Below, one piece after another: positions 8,160 through 17,697 of a DNA stretch of 62,131 nt. The translations under genes were made by a program, and so were the position numbers. Source of the DNA: Cellulosilyticum sp. (GTDB lineage Bacteria; Bacillota; Clostridia; Lachnospirales; Cellulosilyticaceae); NCBI GenBank assembly GCA_017421915.1, contig JAFOHG010000009.1, forward strand, positions 1 through 62,131, read 5' to 3'. The notes beneath the pieces were generated by a model. The model had not been told where the DNA came from. It did no database searches and saw nothing but the letters and a program-made list of their open reading frames with translations. Every line of letters begins with the position of its first letter. Positions within the stretch are counted from its first letter, which is position 1.

Positions 8160-10301
8160 TTACTTTGTTAATTTCATTGTTAAGCCAATTTTGCTCCTTG
8201 CTACATCTACTGATATGACTTCTACATCTACAATATCCCCTACTTTAACTACTTCTAAAGGATGCTTAATAAACTTATGACTCATTTGAGAAATGTGTAC
8301 AAGTCCATCTTGATGTACACCTATATCTACAAATGCTCCAAAGTCAACAATGTTACGAACTGTTCCTTTTAATCTCATACCTTCCTTTAAATCTTTAAGG
8401 TCTAACACCTCACTGTGTAAAATAGGCTTTGGCATATCCTCACGTGGATCACGTCCTGGTTTTTCTAAGGCTTTTACAATATCTTCAAGCGTTGGTACAC
8501 CGACTTCTAATTTTTCTGCTAAGGACTCTATATTTCCAATGCGTGTGTGTAAATCCTTAAACTCACGATTTTCTAATTCTTCTTTTGTATAACCCACTTC
8601 TTTTAGAAGTGCATTAGCTACTTTATATGATTCTGGATGCACGCTTGTTGCATCTAAGAAATTCTCCCCATCTGTAATACGTAAAAAACCTGCACATTGT
8701 TCAAATACTTTTGGTCCAAGACCTTTTACTTTCTTAATCTCCGCACGTGATTTAAAAGCCCCTACTTCTTCACGATAAGCAATAATATTTTGAGAAACAC
8801 TCTTCTTAATCCCTGCCACATATTGTAGTAAAGAAGAAGATGCTGTATTAATATCTACACCTACTTCATTAACTGCACTTTCTACTACTCCACCTAAAGA
8901 TTCTTCTAGTCTCTTTTGATTCATATCATGTTGATATTGTCCAACTCCAATAGCTTTAGGCTCTATCTTTACAAGCTCAGCAAGTGGATCTTGCAAACGT
9001 CTTGCAATAGAAACTGCACTTCTTACACCAACATCATCATTTGGAAATTCTTCTGTCGCTAATTTAGAAGCAGAATAAACAGAAGCCCCTGCTTCATTAA
9101 CAATAACATAGTGTAATTGTTTATCTATTTCTTTAATCATATCTGCTGCAAACTTTTCAGTTTCTCTTGAAGCTGTCCCATTTCCAATAGAAAGTAAATC
9201 AACATCATACTTTTTAATTAAATCTTTCAGAACTTTGCCTGCTTCTTCTGTCTTATTTTGAGGTGGTGTAGGATAAACTACTGTATTATCTAATTTCTTC
9301 CCTGTTTCATCTATAACAGCTATTTTACAACCTGTACGATATGCAGGGTCAATCCCCATTACCGTATGTCCTTTAATAGGTGCTTGCATTAAAAGTTGAT
9401 ATAAATTCTTCTTAAAAACTTCAATGGCTCCATCTTCTGCTTTTTGTGAAAGTTCATTACGTAAATCTCTTTCAATAGCGGGTGCAATAAGCCTTTTATA
9501 GCTATCTTCTAACATAGGTACTAAGTAATCTCTCGTTGTACACTCTTTTCTTATCACTTTTCTTTCAAGATAAGCTATAATTTCTTCTACAGGTGCCTCT
9601 ATTTTTACACTTAAAGCTTTTTCATTTTCTCCACGATTAATGGCTAAAATACGATGTCCTGGAATGACACTTACTTTTTCACTATAATCATAGTACATAT
9701 CAAATACAGTTTCAGCTGTTTCATCCTTTGCTTTCGTTACAATAAGACCTTTATTATAGGTAAGTTTACGTATGTAGCCTCTATAATCCGCTTCATCCGA
9801 AATGGATTCTGCTAAAATATCTTGTGCGCCTAGTAAAGCTGTTTTTATGTCTGCTACACCTTTCTCATCACTAACAAATTCTGCTGCAAGTATTTCAACA
9901 TCTTTTTCTTGTCCTTCTATAAGAATTTTAGCTAATGGCTCTAATCCCTTTTCTTTTGCAATGGTAGCTCTCGTACGTTTTTTTGGACGATATGGTAAGT
10001 ATAAGTCCTCTACCTCTGTGGCTGTCATTGCCTGATCAATAGCTGTTTTTAATTCCTTGGTAAGTTTGCCCTGTTCTTCGATACTTTTTATAACCTGTTC
10101 TTTACGAGATTCTAAGTTTAATAAATAAGTATAACGCTCTCCAAATTGTCTTAAAACCTCATCATTTAACCCTCCTGTGAGTTCTTTACGATAACGTGCA
10201 ATGAATGGAATTGTATTACCTTCGTCTATTAACTTAATTGTATTTTCTACTTGAGATTTTTTTATTTTTAGTTCATCTTGTAATATTTGTATAATATCCA
10301 T
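8160..10301 (-). CDS. tex: Tex-family S1 RNA-binding transcription accessory protein
   Basis: This 713-residue protein has the full Tex layout. A helical N-terminal domain (IPFIARYRKELTGGLND near residue 30) is followed by a YqgF/RNase-H-like domain starting at GIDPAYRTGCK (~320). Helix-hairpin-helix motifs come next (KKVKGLGPKVFEQCAGFLRI, ~530), and a C-terminal S1 domain (GTVRNIVDFGAFVDIGVHQDGLVHIS, ~640-710). Tex binds nucleic acid and is linked to transcription and RNA turnover. Start is ATG after AAGGAG. It lies 70 bases downstream of the kinase pair with no terminator between, so read-through from that pair is possible. Confidence 0.95.
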   Translation of the reverse strand: MDIIQILQDELKIKKSQVENTIKLIDEGNTIPFIARYRKELTGGLNDEVLRQFGERYTYLLNLESRKEQVIKSIEEQGKLTKELKTAIDQAMTATEVEDLYLPYRPKKRTRATIAKEKGLEPLAKILIEGQEKDVEILAAEFVSDEKGVADIKTALLGAQDILAESISDEADYRGYIRKLTYNKGLIVTKAKDETAETVFDMYYDYSEKVSVIPGHRILAINRGENEKALSVKIEAPVEEIIAYLERKVIRKECTTRDYLVPMLEDSYKRLIAPAIERDLRNELSQKAEDGAIEVFKKNLYQLLMQAPIKGHTVMGIDPAYRTGCKIAVIDETGKKLDNTVVYPTPPQNKTEEAGKVLKDLIKKYDVDLLSIGNGTASRETEKFAADMIKEIDKQLHYVIVNEAGASVYSASKLATEEFPNDDVGVRSAVSIARRLQDPLAELVKIEPKAIGVGQYQHDMNQKRLEESLGGVVESAVNEVGVDINTASSSLLQYVAGIKKSVSQNIIAYREEVGAFKSRAEIKKVKGLGPKVFEQCAGFLRITDGENFLDATSVHPESYKVANALLKEVGYTKEELENREFKDLHTRIGNIESLAEKLEVGVPTLEDIVKALEKPGRDPREDMPKPILHSEVLDLKDLKEGMRLKGTVRNIVDFGAFVDIGVHQDGLVHISQMSHKFIKHPLEVVKVGDIVDVEVISVDVARSKIGLTMKLTK

Positions 10302-10371
10302 TAAGCTTCTCCTTATATTTTAAAATTTAACTAACTTCTTATCGTATCACAAATGTTTAAATATTTATAGC

Positions 10372-11847
10372 TTATCCCACTATATCTCTAACTTTTATCT
10401 GGTCCTTTAAAACATTAATGTATTCCTCATCTAACCATTTATCTGTGGTTAATAGACACTTTGGAAAAGTCATTTTTATATTATAATTTTCTTCATATTC
10501 GAATGCTATATTTTGCAACTCAAGTATACAAGTAACTAGTTGAAAATTTAATACTTCTGCTATCTTATTGGTTTCCTTAATATCTTCAACAGACGAATTG
10601 AGCTCTAGTAAATCTTGTATTTTATTGTGCCTTATAAGAATATAGACCTCTCCATTTTCTTCATACTTACCTAATTCTACATAAAGTTGGCTTTCCTTAT
10701 CCCATTTAATAAGCAACTGAAATAATAACATAAAGCATTGCTGCATTAAACTCACATCTAAATTTTGGTAAACTTCTTCTTCTAAAGGATTAAATACAAA
10801 TGAAGATTCTTGCATTTGTTCTGTAAAAGCATCAATAACGCTTTCAACTACCTCTACCAAGTTATAAGTATCATATTTAACTCTCATATAATTGCCTTGT
10901 ATTTTTTGTATATCAATCATATTCTGAATGATATTCATCATCTGATTACAATCTTTTTTGATTTCTTTAACTTCTCCCAATATAACTTTATCATCTTTAT
11001 AATCTAATGCTAAAATATCTAGTCCACTTCTTATAACATTAACCGGTGTTTTTAATTCATGAGATAAATTGACTATTACATTACAAGTTTCATTTTGTTT
11101 ATGAATCATCTTCTCTGCTTCACTTAACGCTTCTAACTTATGATTCCAAGGGTCTAGCAAACACTTTTGGTACGTATATACTATAATACAGCAGTTCTGT
11201 ATGATTTCAAACACTGCCGTACACAAGTAGTATTCATTGATTAAAATATCTAAACTTATTATTGCAAAGGATTGTAGAATCTCGAATATCAAATATAACC
11301 TACAATATGGTGTTCCCCTCCACCAATAGCATGCAATACTAGCTACGACTATACTTATCAAACTTATTTTTCCACATGCCTTACTAATATACTCCGCCGG
11401 AATAGCCATACATATAATACTTTGTATTGACATACTTAGAAGTATACTCCATTTACTCAACATATATTCTTTTTTACAAATTAATGAAACAAATATAACC
11501 ATAATCCCTATAAAATCTAACATAATATAGGTTAATATTAATCTTGCTATCCGTTCTCCTTCTAAATAATGGTAATGAAAATTAATTCTAAAATAAAAAT
11601 AAAAGATTAAAGCAAGTAATTTAATCATATTATTTATGGATAATACTCTAATAACCTTAGCTGGTATCACTTCAATATATTGATTAATCATAAGTTTAAC
11701 TGCTACACTTATTCCAAATGCAATAATAGCTACTCCACAACTTACAAAGATACTTACAACTCCTAATATTTCTAATATCCACGCTATAATCAACATGGCT
11801 ATCCCTATATAGCCAAAAATAACTACTTCTCTTCTTTCCCCCAACAT
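10372..11847 (-). CDS. Membrane histidine-kinase-like protein with His box but no ATP-binding motifs
   Basis: This 491-residue protein has seven or eight hydrophobic segments in residues 8-225, then a DHp domain with an intact phospho-acceptor box, NLSHELKTPVNVI (His263). The C-terminal part has the length and secondary-structure pattern of a HATPase domain, but the N box reads LLFQLLIKW, the G1 region reads IRHNKIQDLL (no DxGxG), and no F or G2 box is present. It should not bind ATP alone. Start is ATG 11847, with AAGGAGAG five bases upstream inside the previous gene, giving a 25-base overlap and probable translational coupling. I infer it is the phospho-acceptor half of a pair with its neighbour. 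No response regulator is adjacent. Confidence 0.8.
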   Translation of the reverse strand: MLGERREVVIFGYIGIAMLIIAWILEILGVVSIFVSCGVAIIAFGISVAVKLMINQYIEVIPAKVIRVLSINNMIKLLALIFYFYFRINFHYHYLEGERIARLILTYIMLDFIGIMVIFVSLICKKEYMLSKWSILLSMSIQSIICMAIPAEYISKACGKISLISIVVASIACYWWRGTPYCRLYLIFEILQSFAIISLDILINEYYLCTAVFEIIQNCCIIVYTYQKCLLDPWNHKLEALSEAEKMIHKQNETCNVIVNLSHELKTPVNVIRSGLDILALDYKDDKVILGEVKEIKKDCNQMMNIIQNMIDIQKIQGNYMRVKYDTYNLVEVVESVIDAFTEQMQESSFVFNPLEEEVYQNLDVSLMQQCFMLLFQLLIKWDKESQLYVELGKYEENGEVYILIRHNKIQDLLELNSSVEDIKETNKIAEVLNFQLVTCILELQNIAFEYEENYNIKMTFPKCLLTTDKWLDEEYINVLKDQIKVRDIVG

Positions 11848-13346
11848 ACTCTCTCCTTATATACCTCTTGTTCCTTAGGTAAAACGATACTAATTAGTGT
11901 TCCTCTTCCTTCTCTACTAATGACTTGAATTTTTCCATTATGCATATCTACTAGTGATTTAACAATAGATAAGCCCAATCCACTGCCCTCTTGTTTTTCT
12001 ACTGTTTTAGGCTCTACACGTTTAAATTTTTCAAAAATACTCTCTAAATAATAAGCCGGAATGCCTATACCAGAATCTTGAATGCATAAATAAATATTTC
12101 TTTTCTTCTCTGATAGTACAACTTTTATTTTTCCATTCTTCTTATTGTACTTAACTGAGTTAGAAATTAAATTTAAAATAATCCTTTCCACAGCATCCAA
12201 GTCAATATCGGCTATTATACCTTCATGTGCTGCCATATATTCTAATCGAATATTTTGTTGGCTTACATAGGTTTCTAATGACTCTACAATACCTCTTACA
12301 AATTCAGTTAAATTAACCCGCTGAAAGATTGGTAATCTACTACCTAGCTCATAAGATTTTAATTCTAAAATATCTTCAATTAACTTAAGCAATCTATTAC
12401 CATTATTTCTGATTTTATCAATATATTTCTTTCCTTGTTCTTTAGAATTAACCTTAATCTGTACTTCTAATATTTTTGTTTTTGCTATAATTTTTTCTAT
12501 TAAGTATTTAATCTCTTTAGTTGCTAAGACTAATATTTCTTGCTCTTTTTGTTTATTAACTGCTTCTTTCTCTTTACTTCTTACCCCATTTTCAACTTTT
12601 ACCCAAGTATCCCCTAATGTAAACTCATTAATATAATTCACTACTTGTATCATAAAAGCAATTTGTAGCACATACTGCATCATTTGAATCATAAATCCCC
12701 TATTCAAAATACCTATTATTCCTAAAATACCTATTAATATTTTAATACAAAAAAGATAAATCAAATGTTTCATATGTATAGGTTGAAACGCTTTAATATA
12801 TTTATAGTTTCTAATTATTGCTCCAATAATTACCATACAAATAAAGACTCTCATCCCTATCTTTACCCAGAATTGACTGAGAATAATCTTATTTATTGGT
12901 AACTGGACGAATATAAGTATACTTAGCAAAACAATAACATACAGTTGAATAACCCAAATTTTTTTGATATTAGTCTCTTCATCAATATATCTTATACTAA
13001 CAGCTAACATCATGACTTGAAGAAACTCCATAATAAATTTATATAATTCATAATTAGTATTTATAATAGCTACTGGTTGAAACAAATATTGTTTCATACC
13101 TACTATAATTACTATACAAAGTTCAAATGAAGTAATTGCTATGTAATTTGCTTTATTATTAAGTTTCGTATCTATATTATTGTAAATAAGTATAATCCCA
13201 CCAATACTTAAAACCATACGCAACATTTCACTTGTCAACCTTACAATAAATAATATATCCATTGCTGAGAGCTGTACCCCTATTATTAATATAAGATAAA
13301 TGATACCTATATAAATTATAGTGCAAAGCTCTAAAATTTTCCCCAT
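11823..13346 (-). CDS. Membrane histidine-kinase-like protein with intact ATPase but no phospho-acceptor His
   Basis: This 507-residue protein has about eight hydrophobic segments in residues 8-240, then a DHp-like coiled coil and a complete HATPase domain. The N box is LNLISNSVKYN, G1 is DSGIGIP, the F box is IFEKFKR and G2 is GSGLGLSIVKSL. In the DHp helix the H box position reads VLATKEIKYLIEK: Lys277 (codon AAA at 12518-12516) replaces His, and the following E(L/F)RTP signature is absent. The rest of the helix pair (NRLLKLIEDILELKS) is normal. It can probably bind ATP and dimerise but not accept phosphate. It is the upstream gene of a two-gene unit, with AGAGGAAG before the ATG. Confidence 0.82.
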   Translation of the reverse strand: MGKILELCTIIYIGIIYLILIIGVQLSAMDILFIVRLTSEMLRMVLSIGGIILIYNNIDTKLNNKANYIAITSFELCIVIIVGMKQYLFQPVAIINTNYELYKFIMEFLQVMMLAVSIRYIDEETNIKKIWVIQLYVIVLLSILIFVQLPINKIILSQFWVKIGMRVFICMVIIGAIIRNYKYIKAFQPIHMKHLIYLFCIKILIGILGIIGILNRGFMIQMMQYVLQIAFMIQVVNYINEFTLGDTWVKVENGVRSKEKEAVNKQKEQEILVLATKEIKYLIEKIIAKTKILEVQIKVNSKEQGKKYIDKIRNNGNRLLKLIEDILELKSYELGSRLPIFQRVNLTEFVRGIVESLETYVSQQNIRLEYMAAHEGIIADIDLDAVERIILNLISNSVKYNKKNGKIKVVLSEKKRNIYLCIQDSGIGIPAYYLESIFEKFKRVEPKTVEKQEGSGLGLSIVKSLVDMHNGKIQVISREGRGTLISIVLPKEQEVYKERVCWGKEEK

Positions 13347-13404
13347 TTCACTTCCTCTTTCTTTAATATTCCTTAATACGGTTTATATTTTATCAATAAT
13401 CTAT

Positions 13405-13433
13405 ATATTATCATTATTCTGATTATTTTTCAA
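13405..13433 (-). promoter_or_regulatory. Sigma-A promoter of the kinase-like gene pair
   Basis: Minus-strand TTGAAA (13428-13433), a 17-bp spacer and TAATAT (13405-13410), about 60 bases upstream of the first gene's start. Confidence 0.55.
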
Positions 13434-13449
13434 TTTTTCTTGGTTAACA

Positions 13450-13504
13450 AATATAAAAAAGTAGCTTTTTAGGGCTTTTTTTCCAAAAGCTACTTTTTTA
13501 TATT
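13450..13504 (-). terminator. Long terminator after thrB
   Basis: Arms 13450-13469 and 13485-13504 pair over 20 bases, with AGTAGCTTTT/AAAAGCTACT at the core. A/T-rich flanks give a U-tract on both strands. It ends the threonine operon and separates it from the kinase pair. Confidence 0.75.
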
Positions 13505-13530
13505 TATTTTATTCAACTTTTTTCTAATAT

Positions 13531-14439
13531 TTAATAGCGTAACTCCTCATTAATCCATACCTTAGCCCCTTCATTATCCGCTTGTAGCATTTGGACCTGC
13601 CATTTTTGATCTAGTGTATCCAAATAAGCAACCATTTCTCTTCTAAAATCTACAACATTTTTAATAACCGCTAATAAAGTTGGACCTGCACCACTTAGAA
13701 AGGTTCCTTTTGCACCATATTCTTTTGCTTTGTCTAAAATCTTATCCATGTTAGGAATAAGCTTTGAACGATAAGGTTGATGCAATCTATCTTGTGTTGC
13801 AATCTCTAAATTATCCATATCCCCATTCATCATTGAGGCTGCTAAAAGTGCTGCTCTAGAAGCATTAAACACTGCATCTTGCAAGCTTACTTCTTTAGGT
13901 AAAGCATTTCTAGCAAGCTCTGTAGATAATGTGAAATCTGGTATCATAACTGCAAAATGTAATGTATCGGGTACACGTACCTTCACATATTTCATATCAC
14001 TTTCATTCATTGCACCGATTGTCATACCTCCTAATAATGCTGGTGTTGTATTATCTGGATGCCCTTCAATTTGTGCTGCCATTTGAACAAGTTCTTCTTT
14101 TGAAAAAAAACTTTGACTCATAGCATTCGCTATATGAAGTCCTGCTACAATACAAGCTGCACTACTTCCTAATCCTCTTGTATGCGGAATAGCATCCTGC
14201 TGTATTAACCTAATGCCTGGCACTGGTTTGCCAATATTATCATAGAAATAGCAAATGGTTTTATAAATCAAATTATTTTCATCCGTTGGAATATGTGGAT
14301 TACCGTCTTGAATAATAATTTCTAATCCTTTTTCAATTTTTTCTGCATACACAATATTATACATAGTAAGAGCCATTCCTATACTATCAAATCCAGGTCC
14401 CATATTTGCTGTTGTTGCTGGTACTTTTACTTTAATCAT
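13531..14439 (-). CDS. thrB: Homoserine kinase ThrB
   Basis: A 302-residue GHMP-family kinase. The ATP-binding motif is IPHTRGLGSSAACIVAGL near residue 85, preceded by KVPATTANMGPGFDSIG at the N-terminus. The C-terminal GTFLSGAGPTLLAV block completes the fold. It phosphorylates homoserine on the way to threonine. Start is ATG after GAGGAGGAG. It is the last gene of the ACT regulator-hom-aspartate kinase-thrB run, with a terminator-like hairpin between it and the aspartate kinase. No thrC is present in the window. Confidence 0.96.
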   Translation of the reverse strand: MIKVKVPATTANMGPGFDSIGMALTMYNIVYAEKIEKGLEIIIQDGNPHIPTDENNLIYKTICYFYDNIGKPVPGIRLIQQDAIPHTRGLGSSAACIVAGLHIANAMSQSFFSKEELVQMAAQIEGHPDNTTPALLGGMTIGAMNESDMKYVKVRVPDTLHFAVMIPDFTLSTELARNALPKEVSLQDAVFNASRAALLAASMMNGDMDNLEIATQDRLHQPYRSKLIPNMDKILDKAKEYGAKGTFLSGAGPTLLAVIKNVVDFRREMVAYLDTLDQKWQVQMLQADNEGAKVWINEELRY

Positions 14440-14474
14440 TATTACTCCTCCTCTTTATTTCTCTATTATCAAGA

Positions 14475-14506
14475 AAAAAGACTGTCACATTTATTGCAAC
14501 AGTCTT
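14475..14506 (-). terminator. Hairpin terminator between aspartate kinase and thrB
   Basis: AAGACTGT (14478-14485) pairs with ACAGTCTT (14499-14506). On the minus strand the stem is followed by a T-rich tract. It lies inside the presumed operon, so it may be partial or may separate thrB expression. Confidence 0.6.
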
Positions 14507-14517
14507 CCTTTGCTTCA

Positions 14518-15726
14518 TTACTCTGCTAAATTAAAGATATCATGAATTGCATTCATTGCTTTGTGCATATCTTTTTTATCAATTAAAATAGAAATTTTAA
14601 TTTCTGAAGTTGAAATCATATGTATATTAATATTAGAATCAAACATTGCTTCAAACATCTTAGCAGCTACACCTGCATTAGAAGTCATACCTGCACCTAC
14701 CACAGATACCTTAGCAAGGTTTTCATTATAGTCAACTTGTGCTACTCCCCAACGTTCTGCATTCTCTTCAATAACTGCTTTTGCATCCTCTAATGCTGTT
14801 TCTGGAACTGTAAAAGAAATATCTTTTGTTTTATCTCTTCCTATAGATTGTAAAATAATATCTACATTAATACCTTTCTTTGCAAGTGTTGCAAAAATAT
14901 CAAAAGCTTTACCTGGAGTATCCTTAATTCCAATTAATGAAATACGTGCAATTTCATCATCTCCAGCTACACCGCTAACTAACATTCTTTCCATTTTACA
15001 TGCCTCCTTAACAACTGTACCTTCTGCATTCGTTAAACTAGAACGAACAACAAGTTTTACGTTATATTTTTTTGCCATCTCTACTGAGCGGTTATGAAGA
15101 ACCTTAGCTCCTAAAGAGGCTAACTCTAACATTTCATTATATGTGATTTCATTTAATTTTCTTGCATTCTTAACAACTCTTGGATCTGCTGTATATACAC
15201 CATCTACATCTGTATAAATTTCACAGCGATCTGCATGTAATGCTGCTGCAATAGCCACTGCAGTTGTATCAGATCCCCCTCTACCTAAAGTGGTAATATC
15301 ATCAAAACGATTAATTCCTTGGAATCCTGTTACAATAACAATATTTTTAAGATCTAATTCTCTTCTTAAACGGTCTGGCTTAATTTTTTTAAATCTTGCA
15401 TTTCCATAAACTGAAGTAGTTGTCATTCCTACCTGGTGTGCATTCAAAGATACACATGGATAACCAAGTTCCCCAAGTGCCATGCACATAAGTGCAACAG
15501 ATTGTTGCTCCCCTGTTGCTAATAACATATCCATTTCACGCTTATTAGGGTTTGGACTAATTTCTTTAGCCTTTGCAATTAAATCATCTGTAGTATCACC
15601 TTGTGCTGAAAGAACTACTACTACTTCATTGCCTTGTTTATAAGTTTCAGCAATTCTTTTTGCTACGTTAAAAACTCTTTCTGCATTTGCTACAGAGCTT
15701 CCGCCAAATTTTTGTACGACTAACAC
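14518..15726 (-). CDS. Aspartate kinase
   Basis: A monofunctional enzyme of 402 residues. The kinase domain (VQKFGGSSVANAERV at the start, TLGRGGSDTTAVAIAAAL near 150) is followed by two ACT domains (~265-400, e.g. GVAGDDEIARISLIGIKDTPG). It makes aspartyl phosphate for threonine, methionine and lysine, and the ACT pair normally gives feedback inhibition. The start is a GTG at 15726 with GAGGAGG seven bases upstream. It lies directly downstream of hom. The feedback ligand cannot be read from sequence. Confidence 0.95.
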   Translation of the reverse strand: MLVVQKFGGSSVANAERVFNVAKRIAETYKQGNEVVVVLSAQGDTTDDLIAKAKEISPNPNKREMDMLLATGEQQSVALMCMALGELGYPCVSLNAHQVGMTTTSVYGNARFKKIKPDRLRRELDLKNIVIVTGFQGINRFDDITTLGRGGSDTTAVAIAAALHADRCEIYTDVDGVYTADPRVVKNARKLNEITYNEMLELASLGAKVLHNRSVEMAKKYNVKLVVRSSLTNAEGTVVKEACKMERMLVSGVAGDDEIARISLIGIKDTPGKAFDIFATLAKKGINVDIILQSIGRDKTKDISFTVPETALEDAKAVIEENAERWGVAQVDYNENLAKVSVVGAGMTSNAGVAAKMFEAMFDSNINIHMISTSEIKISILIDKKDMHKAMNAIHDIFNLAE

Positions 15727-15798
15727 AATGCTTCCTCCTCAAAATATATTTATAATCTATGTCAATCTGTTATGACCTGTAAAAATCAAATCTATTTT

Positions 15799-17013
15799 CT
15801 ATTCTTGAACACGAATTTTACTAAGTACTTCTATTTCTCTCAATGCTTCTAATTTTTGTTCAAAGTGCTTTTCTTTCATAACTCTTGTTATAAAAGCATA
15901 TTCATTATTTATTGCTTCTACCTCTCTAACTTCACCAAAAATTTCTTCAATTCTTGATTTAATCCCTTCATCTACCTTAGCAACTCTTACAAAATAGCCT
16001 ACTCTTACATCTCCTCTAGCTTTCAGTTCAACCTTTTCACGATTCCATATTGTCATGATATTCGTTCCACTATGCTTAGCAGCATCTACAATATCTGCTA
16101 CAACAGCACTAGCTGTTGGTAACTTTCCAGCTCCCTTACCATAAAACATCAAATCCCCGACCATATTTCCCTTTACCAAAATAGCATTAAATACATCGTT
16201 TACCATAGCTAATGGATGGGTCTTAGAAATTAACATAGGTGATACCCTAGCAAATACATTTTCATCTTGTTTTTGACAAGTTCCTAAAAGCTTAATCACA
16301 CAGTTCATTTTTTCTGCATAAATCATATCTTCTTTTGTAATTTTTGTAATTCCTTCTGTTGGAATATCTTCAAAATTGACATGTTCCCCAAATGCCAAAG
16401 ATGCTAAAATTGCAATTTTACGACAAGCATCATATCCTTCTACATCAGCTGCTGGATTTTTTTCAGCATATCCTAAATCCTGTGCTTCCTTTAAGACATC
16501 ATCAAAACTTCTTCCTTCATCTTTCATTTTAGAAAGAATATAATTTGTTGTTCCATTTAAGATGCCTGTGATTTCATAAATCTCATCTGCTGTAATACTT
16601 TGATTGAGTGGCCTAATAATAGGAATTCCTCCACCAACACTGGCTTCAAATAAGAAATTTACATTATTTTTCCTGGCAATTTCTAATAATTCAGCTCCAT
16701 GTAATGCTACTAATTCTTTATTAGAAGTCACATAACTTTTTCCGTTTTCTAAACATGATTTTGCAAATTTATAAGCAGGATTAATTCCCCCCATTGCTTC
16801 TGCTACGATTTCTACCTCATCATCCTCTAAAATCACATTAATATCATGTACAATAAGCTCATTTACTGGGTCATTGGGAAAGTCCCGTAGGTCTAATACA
16901 TATTTAATTTCAATAGGTTTACCAGCTCTTTTTTCAATGCTATCACTATTAGAATTAATTACTTCAACAACACCACTTCCTACAGTTCCATAACCTAATA
17001 AAGCTACCTTCAT
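15799..17013 (-). CDS. hom: Homoserine dehydrogenase
   Basis: A 404-residue enzyme. It has an N-terminal NAD(P)-binding motif (LLGYGTVGSGVVEVIN), the catalytic domain signature GILNGTTNYILSKM near residue 148, then DLGYAEKNPAADVEG and a C-terminal ACT domain (~330-400). It reduces aspartate semialdehyde to homoserine. A strong AGGAG precedes the ATG. It follows the ACT-domain regulator by about 35 bases. Confidence 0.97.
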   Translation of the reverse strand: MKVALLGYGTVGSGVVEVINSNSDSIEKRAGKPIEIKYVLDLRDFPNDPVNELIVHDINVILEDDEVEIVAEAMGGINPAYKFAKSCLENGKSYVTSNKELVALHGAELLEIARKNNVNFLFEASVGGGIPIIRPLNQSITADEIYEITGILNGTTNYILSKMKDEGRSFDDVLKEAQDLGYAEKNPAADVEGYDACRKIAILASLAFGEHVNFEDIPTEGITKITKEDMIYAEKMNCVIKLLGTCQKQDENVFARVSPMLISKTHPLAMVNDVFNAILVKGNMVGDLMFYGKGAGKLPTASAVVADIVDAAKHSGTNIMTIWNREKVELKARGDVRVGYFVRVAKVDEGIKSRIEEIFGEVREVEAINNEYAFITRVMKEKHFEQKLEALREIEVLSKIRVQE

Positions 17014-17047
17014 CTTATCTCCTCCATTTCTTATATTTAATATTTTC

Positions 17048-17491
17048 CTACTCTCTTGCTAGAACCTGAATTCCATTTACTCCCTCTAACTCTTTAAGCT
17101 CTTCAATCAGTTGATCTACTCCCATTTTCATATGTGAAGTTTGTATGCAAAGATTAATAATGGCAATACCATTCATAGGAATCATTTGATTAATTGTTAA
17201 GACATTTCCACCAACAGATGCTATATAATTGAGCACATCTGATAAACGTCCTGCTTCATCCTGTAGATGAATTAATACTGTAATAGCTTGCCCTTTTCCT
17301 TTTTCATAAAAAGGAAAAATAGCTTCTTTATATTTATAAAACGAGCTGCGACTAATGCCTACTCGCTCTGTTGCTTCTTGTACTGTAAGCATCTTATTTT
17401 TTTCTAGTAAATTTTTCACCTCTACTACCTTTAAAAAAACTTCAGGTAATACATCGCCGTTTATCACATAAAAAGGATGCTTTTCTTTCAT
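17048..17491 (-). CDS. ACT-domain regulator of the PheB/UPF0735 family
   Basis: A 147-residue protein. Residues ~35-75 form a helix-turn-helix-like segment (LTVQEATERVGISRSSFYKYK), and the remainder is an ACT domain (AITVLIHLQDEAGRLSDVLN). This is the PheB/UPF0735 arrangement. Two adjacent ATG codons exist at 17494 and 17491. The second is better placed, six bases after AAGGAG. As the first gene of the threonine run it probably senses an aspartate-family amino acid and regulates this operon, but that is inferred from context. Confidence 0.85.
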   Translation of the reverse strand: MKEKHPFYVINGDVLPEVFLKVVEVKNLLEKNKMLTVQEATERVGISRSSFYKYKEAIFPFYEKGKGQAITVLIHLQDEAGRLSDVLNYIASVGGNVLTINQMIPMNGIAIINLCIQTSHMKMGVDQLIEELKELEGVNGIQVLARE

Positions 17492-17539
17492 CATATTCTC
17501 CTTGTTTGTTTCTGGTGAACATTTGTTTATTTGTTACAA

Positions 17540-17568
17540 ACTATATCACATACTTCATTACATTTCAA
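17540..17568 (-). promoter_or_regulatory. Sigma-A promoter of the threonine gene run
   Basis: Minus-strand TTGAAA (17563-17568), a 17-bp spacer with TGTG just before the -10, and TATAGT (17540-17545), about 50 bases upstream of the ACT-regulator start. No T-box or other leader fits in the short 5' region. Confidence 0.65.
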
Positions 17569-17650
17569 TATAAAATACTTTATTTTTTACTATTTTATAT
17601 ATTTGTATAAATATTTTTTATTTTTATCTTGTTTTTCTATTAAATCGCTA

Positions 17651-17687
17651 AAAAAAAACAGTTTGTCTAAATAACAAACTGTTTTTT
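17651..17687 (-). terminator. Terminator after the amidase gene
   Basis: AAAACAGTTTGT (to 17666) and ACAAACTGTTTT (from 17674) pair around a 7-base loop, with A and T runs on the two sides. It directly follows the amidase stop at 17698. Confidence 0.8.
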
Positions 17688-17697
17688 CTCTTTAATA

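Noticed and set aside
17492-17650. Possible T-box leader for the threonine genes
   Set aside because: No T-box bulge sequence or specifier hairpin, and only about 40 bases lie between the promoter and the start codon.
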